The notes under the pieces are model-generated. The model saw nothing but the letters and a program-made list of their open reading frames with translations, had not been told where the DNA came from and searched no databases. The position numbers were made by a program, and so were the translations under genes. This document shows, one piece after another, positions 22,789 through 30,591 of a stretch of DNA of 30,617 nt. The first letter of the stretch is position 1, and every line of letters begins with the position of its first letter. The stretch is from an uncultured Selenomonadales bacterium (GTDB lineage Bacteria > Bacillota > Negativicutes > Selenomonadales > Selenomonadaceae), in contig CALFJB010000104.1 of the NCBI GenBank assembly GCA_937877565.1, positions 1 through 30,617 on the forward strand, in the 5' to 3' direction.

Positions 22789-23478
22789 ATGAATCTTGAT
22801 AAAAAAATTGCGGCTGAAATTATCGCCTTCGCGCAGATTCACAAAATTAAAAAAGTTATACTTTTCGGCTCCCGCGCCAAAGGTACAAACGACGAGCGCA
22901 GCGATATTGATATTGCAGTTAGTGGCGGCGATTTTTCTTCCTTCGCAGATGACGTTGACGAAAAAACCAGTACGCTGTTAAAATTTGATATTACCAATTT
23001 AGACAATCAATATCTTGATCCGAAATTTCGGGTGGAAATTGAAAAATATGGAGTTGTGCTTATGACTGCTGAACACTTTGAAAACTACGTTAAAAGCTTA
23101 AATGTTTTAATACATTCTAACAGAGAAAAAATTGTTGATGACGAAATTTACAGAATGGGAATTATTGGACAGTTTAATTTGACATTTGAATTGGCGTGGA
23201 AATCTATAAAAGATATTCTTGAAATGCATGGTGCTGATATTTCTAAAACAGGTTCACCGCGTGAAATTTTAAAAGCAGCGTACGCGATAAATTTTTTAAA
23301 TGACAGCGAAATTTGGTTGGATATGTTGAAAAATAGAAATTCAATCGTCCACATTTACGACGAAAGCGCGGCGATTAAGCTTGTGGAAAAAATTTTTGAT
23401 AAGTATATTACGGCGTTTGTAAATCTGCGCGAATTGCTTGCAGAAAAAATTTCCGCCGTTGATGAAGATAAATTTTGA
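22789..23478 (+). CDS. Fused MNT nucleotidyltransferase-HEPN (HI0074-like) protein
   Basis: The 229-residue product joins two domains usually made by separate genes. Residues 1-95 are a minimal nucleotidyltransferase with GSRAKGTNDERSDIDI (Gly27-Ser28, Asp39, Asp41). Residues 100-225 match the HI0074-type nucleotidyltransferase-substrate-binding/HEPN domain: FELAWKSIKDIL and then RNSIVHIYDE, in which Arg183, Asn184 and His188 form the RNxxxH motif of HEPN ribonucleases. In HEPN-MNT toxin-antitoxin pairs the MNT antitoxin adenylylates the HEPN toxin; a fusion would make this modification in cis. Whether it is toxic is unknown. ATG 22789 follows GAGG within the mutS-derived repeat; the M18 gene follows 15 bases later. 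Confidence 0.85.
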   Translation: MNLDKKIAAEIIAFAQIHKIKKVILFGSRAKGTNDERSDIDIAVSGGDFSSFADDVDEKTSTLLKFDITNLDNQYLDPKFRVEIEKYGVVLMTAEHFENYVKSLNVLIHSNREKIVDDEIYRMGIIGQFNLTFELAWKSIKDILEMHGADISKTGSPREILKAAYAINFLNDSEIWLDMLKNRNSIVHIYDESAAIKLVEKIFDKYITAFVNLRELLAEKISAVDEDKF

Positions 23479-23493
23479 AAGGAAGTTTTAAAA

Positions 23494-24897
23494 ATGGCTG
23501 AAAACAAAGACAAAAAACCTTCAATTTGGAGCAAGTACACTGACGAAGACAAAAAAAATTTGGAGGAGCTTAACAAAAATTATATTGATTTTATGAGCAT
23601 CTGCAAAACTGAACGTGAAAGCGTCGCTTTTGCCATTGCAGAGGCTGAAAAGTACGGTTATAAAAATCTGCGCGACGTTGTAAGCAACCGCCAACGTTTG
23701 AACGCGGGCGATAAAGTTTATTATTCGTTTATGAATAAATCTTTGGTAATGTTCCAAATTGGCAGTGAACCTATTCAAAATGGCTTGAAAATTTTGGGCG
23801 CACACATTGACACTTGCCGCCTTGACGTGAAACAGAATCCGCTTTACGACGACGGCGGACTTGCTTACCTCGATACGCACTATTACGGCGGAATTAAAAA
23901 ATATCAGTGGGTAACTTTGCCGCTTGCAATGCATGGCGTGGTTATCAAAAAAGACGGCACGACTATAAAAATTAACATTGGCGAAAAACCTGAAGACCCT
24001 GTTTTTTGCGTTACAGATTTGTTAATTCATCTTGCACAGGAACAAATGAAGAAAGATGCCTCAAAAGTTGTTGAAGGCGAAAATTTGGATATTTTAATTG
24101 GCAACTATCCAATTAAGGAAGACAAAGACAAAGAATCCGTTAAAGCGGGCGTTTTGAAAATTCTCAAAGACAATTACAACATTGAGCCGGAAGATTTTAT
24201 GTCGGCAGAATTAGTACTTGTACCGGCAGGACGTGCGCGGGAACTTGGATTAGATCGCAGTATGGTTTTGGCTTACGGTCACGATGACAGAGTTTGCTCC
24301 TACACTTCGCTTGTTGCAATGTTGGAAATTGCAAATTTGAATCTTGACAGAACGGCTTGCTGTCTTTTAGTTGACAAAGAAGAAATTGGAAGTTACGGCG
24401 CAACTGGGATGCGCTCCAAATTCTTTGAAAACGCACTTGCTGAAGTTATGAACGCTTGCGGGCAGTATACAGAATTGGGACTTCGCCGCGCTTTGCAAAA
24501 TTCATTTATGTTAAGCTCTGACGTTTCCAGCGCGTATGATGCACTTTACGCCGCCGCTTACGATAAGAAAAATGTTGCGTATCTCGGCAAAGGTATGGTT
24601 TTCAACAAATTTACCGGCAGTCGCGGAAAATCCGGCGCAAGTGAGGCGAACGCCGAATTTGTTGGCAAATTGCGTGATATTCTTGACAGAAATAACGTCG
24701 GCTACCAATTTTCCGAACTTGGCAAGGTTGACTTAGGCGGCGGCGGTACAATCGCCCATATTATGGCGGTGTACGGTATGGAAGTTATTGACAGCGGCGT
24801 AGCGGTTTTAAGTATGCACGCGCCTTGGGAAGCCGTTTCAAAAATCGACGTTTACGAAACTAAAAAAGGTTACGTTGCATTTCTGAAGGAAATTTAA
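23494..24897 (+). CDS. M18 family metalloaminopeptidase
   Basis: The 467-residue product matches the M18 (aspartyl/yeast API-like) aminopeptidases: GAHIDTCRLDVKQ and YGGIKKYQW near residues 108-145, the GHDDRVCSYTSL block with a metal-ligand Asp, DKEEIGSYGATG with the catalytic Glu pair, and the C-terminal SMHAPWEAVSKIDV with a metal-ligand His. These are cytoplasmic dizinc exopeptidases forming large oligomers and trimming N-terminal, often acidic, residues. ATG 23494 has SD AGGAAG. The neighbours give no hint about substrate. Confidence 0.92.
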   Translation: MAENKDKKPSIWSKYTDEDKKNLEELNKNYIDFMSICKTERESVAFAIAEAEKYGYKNLRDVVSNRQRLNAGDKVYYSFMNKSLVMFQIGSEPIQNGLKILGAHIDTCRLDVKQNPLYDDGGLAYLDTHYYGGIKKYQWVTLPLAMHGVVIKKDGTTIKINIGEKPEDPVFCVTDLLIHLAQEQMKKDASKVVEGENLDILIGNYPIKEDKDKESVKAGVLKILKDNYNIEPEDFMSAELVLVPAGRARELGLDRSMVLAYGHDDRVCSYTSLVAMLEIANLNLDRTACCLLVDKEEIGSYGATGMRSKFFENALAEVMNACGQYTELGLRRALQNSFMLSSDVSSAYDALYAAAYDKKNVAYLGKGMVFNKFTGSRGKSGASEANAEFVGKLRDILDRNNVGYQFSELGKVDLGGGGTIAHIMAVYGMEVIDSGVAVLSMHAPWEAVSKIDVYETKKGYVAFLKEI

Positions 24898-24975
24898 AAT
24901 TAGTTTTTAGCGGTTAGAAATTAGGGATTAGGTAAATTTGCCTTTTCCCTTATTTTCTCAAAAGGAGCAATTTAA

Positions 24976-26343
24976 TTGATGGAATTTCAAAATAAAAAAA
25001 TACTTGTAATTGGCGCGGGTATCAGCGGCTTTGCGGCGGCGAAAATTGCAAAAAAATTCGGCGCAAATGTCACACTTAGCGACGCCAAAAACGAATCTGA
25101 TTTAAAAAAATATAATTTTGACGAACTGCGCGAAGTTGGGATAAATTTAAAATTCGGCGCACAAAATGAAGAACTTTTAAACGGCGTGGATTTAATTATT
25201 GTTTCGCCCGCCGTTCCATTGCGTATTCCAATTTTACAATCTGCCATTCAGAAAAATATTTCAGTCATCAGCGAAGTTGAACTTGCTTACAATTTGGCGA
25301 AGTCTCCAATTTTCGCCATTACCGGCACGAACGGCAAAACTACAACTACAACTTTATTGGGCTTGCTGCTTGAAACCGGCTATAAAAAAGTTGGCGTAGG
25401 CGGAAATATTGGCGTGGCACTTAGTGAAGTTGCACTTGAAACGGGCGCGGGCGGTGCTATTGCGGCTGAAATTTCAAGTTACCAAATGGAGGCGACAAAT
25501 AATTTTAAACCGCACATTTCGGCAATTTTGAACATTACGCCCGACCATTTGAAAAGACACGGTACAATGGCAGTTTATCAAGAAATGAAAGAAAAAATTT
25601 TCGCTCAAGAAACGGCGGAAGATTTTTTAGTTTTAAATTACGATGATGAAATTGTTAGAGAAATTAAAAATCGTGCAAAATGCAAAGTTTTATATTTCAG
25701 CCGCAAAAAAATTTTAGATGAAGGCGCGTACCTTGACGGCGATAAACTTGTTATAAATTACGGCGGCAAAATTTTTGAGCTTTGTACAGTTGATGAGCTT
25801 GGAATAAAAGGCTCTCACAACGTCGAAAATGCCCTGTGCGCGGCTTTAATGGCGTTTTTGGCTAATTGTACCGCAGAAAATATTGGGCGCGTTTTACGGG
25901 CTTTTACGGGCGTTGAGCACAGGATCGAATTTGTACGAGAAATTGACGGCGTAAAATATTACAACGATTCAAAGGCGACAAATACAGATTCAGCGATTAA
26001 GGCGTTGGAAACTTTCAGCGGCAATATCATTTTAATTGCGGGCGGCGACGACAAACTTACAGATTTAACGGATTTTTTGCAGTTGGTTAAAAAGCGCGTA
26101 GATTATTTAATTTTAGTTGGTGACGCAGCGGCGCGTTTTAAATCTGAAGCACTGAAAAATAATTTCCCTGCCGAAAAAATTCTTGAGGCGGGATATTCAA
26201 TGGAAAAAGCCGTTGAACTTGCGAAAAATATTGCAAAAGCTCCACAAGTTGTTTTGTTAAGTCCTGCCTGTGCAAGTTTCGATATGTACGACGGCTTTGA
26301 ACAGCGCGGCAAAGATTTTAAAAGGAGTGTTAATGCTTTATGA
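24976..26343 (+). CDS. murD: UDP-N-acetylmuramoyl-L-alanine:D-glutamate ligase MurD
   Basis: MurD adds D-Glu to UDP-MurNAc-L-Ala in peptidoglycan synthesis. The 455-residue product has an N-terminal UDP-binding Rossmann domain (VIGAGISGFAAAK), the ATP loop TGTNGKTTTT (about 116-125), LNITPDHLKRHG with the carbamylated-Lys region nearby, GSHNVENALCA, and YYNDSKATNTDSAIKAL in the C-terminal domain. The start is TTG 24976 (eight bases from SD GGAG) or ATG 24979, one residue shorter; I cannot decide between them. It lies outside any division/cell-wall cluster and overlaps the SMR gene by four bases (ATGA). Confidence 0.96.
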   Translation: MMEFQNKKILVIGAGISGFAAAKIAKKFGANVTLSDAKNESDLKKYNFDELREVGINLKFGAQNEELLNGVDLIIVSPAVPLRIPILQSAIQKNISVISEVELAYNLAKSPIFAITGTNGKTTTTTLLGLLLETGYKKVGVGGNIGVALSEVALETGAGGAIAAEISSYQMEATNNFKPHISAILNITPDHLKRHGTMAVYQEMKEKIFAQETAEDFLVLNYDDEIVREIKNRAKCKVLYFSRKKILDEGAYLDGDKLVINYGGKIFELCTVDELGIKGSHNVENALCAALMAFLANCTAENIGRVLRAFTGVEHRIEFVREIDGVKYYNDSKATNTDSAIKALETFSGNIILIAGGDDKLTDLTDFLQLVKKRVDYLILVGDAAARFKSEALKNNFPAEKILEAGYSMEKAVELAKNIAKAPQVVLLSPACASFDMYDGFEQRGKDFKRSVNAL

Positions 26344-26666
26344 AAGGTTATTTGTGTTTAGGCGCGGCTATTCTGCTTGAGTTTTTCGGTACAACTTGCA
26401 TGAAACTTTCAAACGGTTTTGAACACAAAATTTACACCGGCGGCACTTTAATTTGTTACGTGGCTTGCTTTTACTTTTTGGCAGTATCTTTGAAGACAAT
26501 AGATTTAAATATTGCCTATGCAACGTGGGGCGGACTCGGAATTATTTTAGCCGCCGCTGTTTCGTATTTCTTTTTTCACGAAAATATTTCAACGCCCGGA
26601 ATGATTGGAATAGTGCTGATTGTGATAGGCGTTGTACTTTGTAATTTTTTTGGAGCCGGACATTAG
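26340..26666 (+). CDS. Small multidrug resistance (SMR) family transporter
   Basis: The 108-residue product has four membrane helices (about 3-21, 32-50, 58-76, 84-103) and the essential Glu14 in LLEFFGTTCMKLSNGF, the SMR signature. SLKTIDLNIAYATWGGLG is the conserved loop and third helix region. Members export quaternary ammonium compounds, polyamines or guanidinium as dimers; the subtype is not clear from sequence. The start overlaps the murD stop (ATGA), so expression is coupled to murD, an odd pairing that might reflect gene capture behind a strong housekeeping gene. Confidence 0.92.
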   Translation: MKGYLCLGAAILLEFFGTTCMKLSNGFEHKIYTGGTLICYVACFYFLAVSLKTIDLNIAYATWGGLGIILAAAVSYFFFHENISTPGMIGIVLIVIGVVLCNFFGAGH

Positions 26667-26788
26667 AAAACAATTTGAGCTGCCGTTTTTGGTAATGATA
26701 ATACCATTGCTTTTTATAAAATTTCCTCTTATAATTTTACGGCAAGTTTATCAAAATGATTGAACTAATTTTTTAAGGAGTTGGTTTA

Positions 26789-27982
26789 ATGGAAGTAAAT
26801 TATATTCAGAATTTCGATTCTTTATTAAAACTCCTAAATTCAAGATATGAAGTCATACTTTATCCCGTTGGAAATGAAGGGTATGTATTTCTTGAGTGTA
26901 TGGAGTATCAGAATTTAATTAACCGTTTTTGTTGTGTTGCTTCAAAAGAAGTTAGAGACGGCGTTGCACAAAATTTTATAAGATCACTTCCCATTATAAA
27001 GGTTGAATGCCTGCCACATTTTCGGAGTACCGCGCTTATTATTGTTGTGGCACCTGCAGCGTTTCATCAAAAAATTAACGAAGAACTTTTAAAATTTGGT
27101 TTTGAAAATATTGCGTTTGTTTCTGAACAGTTTAATGTACAGGTGAAAAATACCTTAGATCAAATTGTAAAATCAGGATATGCAATAATGTGGTCTATGA
27201 ATCACATTACAAATAAAATTGCCTCACTTGAAAAACTTGTTGACGGACAAGATGAAATTCGCAATGTCCACACAAAAACTTTTTCCGATTACAGAAATTG
27301 TTTTCTAGGTAGAAAAATTGTTATATTAGCCGGTGGCCCTTCCGCAAAATATTACAGCCCAATCAAAGACGCAATTCATATTGGTTTAAATTTTGCTTGG
27401 CAGCGGGAAGATATTGTGCTTGATTATCTTTTCACGCAAGACCGTTGGCAAAATGAACTTTCAAACTTAAAAATGGAAGATGGATTTGACAGAATTAAAC
27501 ATAAAATTTTTGTTGGCAGATGTCTTGATAACTACCCAAGACCAAATTATCCGGAAAATGTTTCCATAAAAAGAAAAAATGTTTTGCGTTATTATCTTGA
27601 TGAATCGCCATTACACGAAGTTATGTACCAAGATATTTGTTACCATCCAATCAGATGTTACGGCAGTACTTCATTTGCAGCTTTAAGTTTTGCATTGTTT
27701 ACTTATCCCAAAGAAATTTATCTTGTAGGCTTCGATACAGCAGATTTAGGAAATCATTTTTATAAACATCCTGATCCCAAATACAGCGAAACAGGAAAAA
27801 ATTCAACTCCGGTTTTGCCGGTTATGAAAGTAGGATATGCAAAAATTAAAATGTTCGCTCAACAATACTATCCTGACATAGATATTATATCTGTAAATCC
27901 TGTGGGATTGAAAGGATTATTCCACGACGTTTATACTGAAGAATTTGAAAAAAATCTGAATAACGGGGGGGGGGCAGCATAA
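26789..27982 (+). CDS. DUF115/MAF-like glycan protein ending in a poly-G tract
   Basis: The current sequence gives 397 residues. The N-terminal part (1-125) is Rossmann-like (VILYPVGNEGYVFLECM). The second part (about 170-385) matches the DUF115/MptE-like fold found in motility-accessory (MAF) and some sialyltransferase-like proteins: VILAGGPSAKYYSPI (178-192), a predicted sugar-nucleotide loop, CYGSTSFAALSFAL (290-303) and IYLVGFDTADLGNHF (310-324). MAF proteins transfer nonulosonic acids to flagellin. ATG 26789 has SD AAGGAG. A run of ten G (27965-27974) gives GGG then AA and stop. With nine G the frame would extend 29 residues and end at 28064, one base before the next gene, so the gene may be phase-shifted here. 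Confidence 0.75.
   Translation: MEVNYIQNFDSLLKLLNSRYEVILYPVGNEGYVFLECMEYQNLINRFCCVASKEVRDGVAQNFIRSLPIIKVECLPHFRSTALIIVVAPAAFHQKINEELLKFGFENIAFVSEQFNVQVKNTLDQIVKSGYAIMWSMNHITNKIASLEKLVDGQDEIRNVHTKTFSDYRNCFLGRKIVILAGGPSAKYYSPIKDAIHIGLNFAWQREDIVLDYLFTQDRWQNELSNLKMEDGFDRIKHKIFVGRCLDNYPRPNYPENVSIKRKNVLRYYLDESPLHEVMYQDICYHPIRCYGSTSFAALSFALFTYPKEIYLVGFDTADLGNHFYKHPDPKYSETGKNSTPVLPVMKVGYAKIKMFAQQYYPDIDIISVNPVGLKGLFHDVYTEEFEKNLNNGGGAA
27965..27974 (+). repeat. Poly-G tract (10 G), slipped-strand site 1
   Basis: Ten consecutive G just after the conserved domain of the upstream gene. Frames: 10 G stops at 27982 (397 residues), 9 G runs to 28064 (424 residues), 11 G stops after SINP (400 residues). Confidence 0.85.
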
Positions 27983-28065
27983 ATCCTTAATTCTTCAGTC
28001 TGACAGTTTTAAAAATGAAATGTATTATGCTGTACTTTCTTCCAATTATGGAAAGGCGGCATAAT

Positions 28066-28881
28066 ATGGAAACTCAAATTACTATTGAATCGTTATTGGC
28101 TAAAAATAAGCCCTTGAAGAATTTGCATGTAGGTGAACGTTGCTTTATTTTAGGGAATGGTCCCTCATTAAAACAAGTCGATTTGTCGTTATTGGCAGAT
28201 GAATTTGTTTTTACGGTAAATAATTTTTCTTTTGTTGAAGGTTATGAAAAAGCAAAAACCAATGTACATTTGTGGATGGATTTAGCATTCTTCGATGTAA
28301 GCAATGCTGTAAAATTCAACATGGATAAGATATTGAGCAATTATCATCGTATTGCGGGACAGAATCCTATTTGTTTTGCAGATATTCGCGGCTTTAATTT
28401 TATCAAGAAAAATAAATTAGACGAAATATTGGACATGCATTATCTTTACATAGGCAGTGATATATCTAGAAATGAACCTGTTTCCATAGATATTGGCGGA
28501 CAAATAACCGGTCTTTATACGGTTGTTCAGTACGCTATTGATGTGGCAATTTACATGGGATTTAAGGAAATTTATTTATTGGGCTGCGATTCTACGGGGA
28601 TTCTTGACACAATAAATACCGCTTTAAATATTCCAATTACTAACGATCATGCTTATCACGATGAAGATTCAGAGAATAATCAAAAACAACTCATTAAAAA
28701 TTTAGGCATGACGCCTTGTTTTTTTCAAGCTTATGCATTGCTTTTAGGCTACGATAAACTCAATTACATATGCCACAATATCTTGAAAGTTAGACTGATA
28801 AATTGTACTTCCAAAACTATAATAACGAGTATTCCACGAGTTGACTTGTTGACGGTTTTAAATAATTCAAAAACGGCTTAA
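28066..28881 (+). CDS. DUF115/GT42-like protein (candidate nonulosonic acid transferase)
   Basis: I place the start at ATG 28066, after SD GGAAAGG; a frame opening at 28015 is upstream junk for this gene. The product is 271 residues: CFILGNGPSLKQVD (26-39), FTVNNFSF (49-56), then GGQITGLYTVVQYAIDVAIY and MGFKEIYLLGCDSTG (about 145-178), and NDHAYHDE (193-200) as a possible catalytic His segment. This order resembles Campylobacter GT42 sialyltransferases (GNGPSLK, ITSGVY, GYKEIYLSGID, SHY) and the related DUF115 fold. Donor and acceptor are unknown; the cytidylyltransferase gene nearby makes a CMP-activated sugar acid plausible. Confidence 0.7.
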   Translation: METQITIESLLAKNKPLKNLHVGERCFILGNGPSLKQVDLSLLADEFVFTVNNFSFVEGYEKAKTNVHLWMDLAFFDVSNAVKFNMDKILSNYHRIAGQNPICFADIRGFNFIKKNKLDEILDMHYLYIGSDISRNEPVSIDIGGQITGLYTVVQYAIDVAIYMGFKEIYLLGCDSTGILDTINTALNIPITNDHAYHDEDSENNQKQLIKNLGMTPCFFQAYALLLGYDKLNYICHNILKVRLINCTSKTIITSIPRVDLLTVLNNSKTA

Positions 28882-28914
28882 CATAGCGTGTAATAGTGAT
28901 TGGAAGTGATATTT

Positions 28915-29820
28915 TTGAAGGTTTACGATTGTTTTACTTTTTACAACGAATTTGAACTTTTGGAGTTGCGCTTAGAGTCTTTGTACAGTATGGTTGATTG
29001 TTTTGTTATTGTCGAGGCTGACAAAACGCAGAGAAATGAGCCCAAGCCGTTTTACTTTTTGGAAAACAAAACAAAATTTGCTAAATTTCTTCCAAAAATC
29101 AGACATTTAATGATGAATGTTTCTTTGCCGTACAAAGGCGATGGCGATTGGGTTATTGAAAATGCACAGCGCAATTACATAAAGCAAGGGCTTTTTGATG
29201 CTGAACCTGACGATTTAATTTTTGTTTCGGATTTAGATGAAATTCCTAATCCTCAAATTTTGGATAACATATTCAAAAATCAAGTTGGTTTACTCTCTCA
29301 ATGCTTATTGTTTACCCCCCCCCCGTCAATTCTGGCAAATAAACAGGTTTACGTTCCGTGTCAATTATTAGTACGAGCGATTGACTTTTTAGAAGTTAGC
29401 CCTGTTGCTTTAGATCAAACGCTTCATCGTTATTATTTGGATTTGGTAAAGAAAGATGGATATTGGCAAGGTACTATACTTACCAGATATAAAAATATGG
29501 ATAAGCCGCAAACGCTAAGGGATTTTCGGACAAAATTTCCAAGAATTCCTAATGGTGGCTGGCATTTTTCATCTTTGGGAGGGATTGATCGTGTAATTGA
29601 TAAAACTCGTTCGGTATGTGAAGGTCATGCTGTGGAAGATTCTGATAAAAAATATAGAGAATTTGTAAAAGAATGTATGAAACAAGGGTCTTATCTTGGC
29701 GTTCAAAATAACGCTGGTACTCGAAATTTTTTCCCGTATGACATTAACAATATAAAATTGCCGTATCTTAAAGAATTTGTAAAAAAATATCCTTATCTTT
29801 TAAGTACTTTTGAAGAATAA
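28915..29820 (+). CDS. GT17-like glycosyltransferase interrupted by an in-frame poly-C tract
   Basis: The start is TTG 28915 with SD GGAAGTGA at 28902-28909; the longer frame from 28900 contains the SD. The 301-residue product begins KVYDCFTFYNEFELLELRL, the GT17 (beta-1,4-GlcNAc-transferase-like) opening, with FVSDLDEIPNP (103-113, probable metal-binding acids), WQGTILTRYKN (184-194) and GGWHFSSLGG (214-223). Between DEIPNP and the conserved HRYYLDL segment there are about 58 residues, roughly 30 more than I recall for the family, and this insert carries the ten-C tract (29315-29324, encoding PPP at 135-137). At ten C the frame is open to the end. At nine it stops at 29371 and at eleven at 29342, losing the C-terminal motifs. 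Confidence 0.8.
   Translation: MKVYDCFTFYNEFELLELRLESLYSMVDCFVIVEADKTQRNEPKPFYFLENKTKFAKFLPKIRHLMMNVSLPYKGDGDWVIENAQRNYIKQGLFDAEPDDLIFVSDLDEIPNPQILDNIFKNQVGLLSQCLLFTPPPSILANKQVYVPCQLLVRAIDFLEVSPVALDQTLHRYYLDLVKKDGYWQGTILTRYKNMDKPQTLRDFRTKFPRIPNGGWHFSSLGGIDRVIDKTRSVCEGHAVEDSDKKYREFVKECMKQGSYLGVQNNAGTRNFFPYDINNIKLPYLKEFVKKYPYLLSTFEE
29315..29324 (+). repeat. Poly-C tract (10 C), slipped-strand site 2
   Basis: Ten consecutive C in the middle of the GT17 gene. The present length is the only one of the three frames that reads through, so the gene is ON in this sequence. Confidence 0.9.
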
Positions 29821-29850
29821 AAATATTTTGGTGTGAATCGAGGAGAATTT

Positions 29851-30591
29851 ATGAAGATTGTCGCACTTGTTCCAATAAAGCTGAATAATGAACGTTTTCC
29901 AAACAAAAATATTCGGCGTTTTGATGATGGAACGCCATTGTGTCAGTTAATGTTCAATACGTTGTCAAATATTGAGGAAATTGACGAAATTTATTGCTAC
30001 TGCAGTAATCCTAAAATTAAGGAATACTTGACGGGCAGGGTTAAATTTTTGCAACGTAGTAAATCACTTGATACTTCGGAAACTAAGGCAGGAGATTTTA
30101 TTGCTGCGTTTTTAGACGATGTTCAAGCTGATATAGTTGTGCTTGGGCAAGTAACCGGACCTTTTATTAAGGCAGATTCTGTAAAAAAGTGTATCAGCGC
30201 AGTTGCAAGTGGAAAATATGATTCAGCATTTTCTGCGTTGAAGTTACAGGAATTTTTATGGAAGGATGATCAGCCTTTAAATTATGATCCAACCAGTATT
30301 CCACGCACTCAAAATTTACCTGTAATGTACGAGGAAAGTAACGCTATTTTTGTATTCACTGAAAAATTATTTCATCAGTCACATCGCCGCATTGGATTTA
30401 ATCCTTATATCTGTGAAATTAGCAAAATTGAAGCTATAGATATTGATTATCCTGAAGATTTTGAGATAGCTAACGCCGTTTATATGCACCTCCTCCGGAA
30501 ATCGGGGGGGGGGGGCGATAACCGCTCTCATTTACCTGATTCTTGCGGTAATGTTTATGTCGCTGAAATTTTTGAAAGGGAGGCGGCATAA
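29851..30591 (+). CDS. CMP-sugar-acid synthetase-like cytidylyltransferase with poly-G tail switch
   Basis: The start is ATG 29851 after SD GAGGAG. The 246-residue product has VPIKLNNERFPNKNIRRF (7-24), a variant of the CMP-NeuAc synthetase nucleotide loop, VVLGQVTGPFIKADSV (96-111), SAFSALKLQEFLW, RRIGFNPYI and IDIDYPEDFEIANAVY (196-211). Such enzymes activate nonulosonic or related acids with CTP for surface glycans. The core ends near residue 217, just where twelve G (30504-30515) encode GGGG; a polar 24-residue tail follows, ending EREAA. With eleven G the tail becomes hydrophobic; with ten or thirteen it stops within about six codons of the tract. A downstream start codon touches the stop. 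Confidence 0.8.
   Translation: MKIVALVPIKLNNERFPNKNIRRFDDGTPLCQLMFNTLSNIEEIDEIYCYCSNPKIKEYLTGRVKFLQRSKSLDTSETKAGDFIAAFLDDVQADIVVLGQVTGPFIKADSVKKCISAVASGKYDSAFSALKLQEFLWKDDQPLNYDPTSIPRTQNLPVMYEESNAIFVFTEKLFHQSHRRIGFNPYICEISKIEAIDIDYPEDFEIANAVYMHLLRKSGGGGDNRSHLPDSCGNVYVAEIFEREAA
30504..30515 (+). repeat. Poly-G tract (12 G), slipped-strand site 3
   Basis: Twelve consecutive G right after the conserved domain. Tails by frame: 12 G, DNRSHLPDSCGNVYVAEIF and EREAA; 11 G, AITALIYLILAVMFMSLKFL and KGRRHK; 10 or 13 G, Arg then stop. Confidence 0.9.

Noticed and set aside
26680..26720. Terminator after the SMR gene
   Set aside because: Only a five-base-pair stem (TGGTA/TACCA) with an interrupted T-run; too weak to call.
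28015..28065. Longer N-terminus for the second glycan gene
   Set aside because: The added residues have no SD, and the good SD GGAAAGG lies just before ATG 28066; conserved sequence begins after it.
29320..29333. Fragment of 16S rRNA (CCCCCGTCAATTC resembles a conserved 16S site)
   Set aside because: The match covers only about 13 bases and does not extend on either side; it arises from the C tract.
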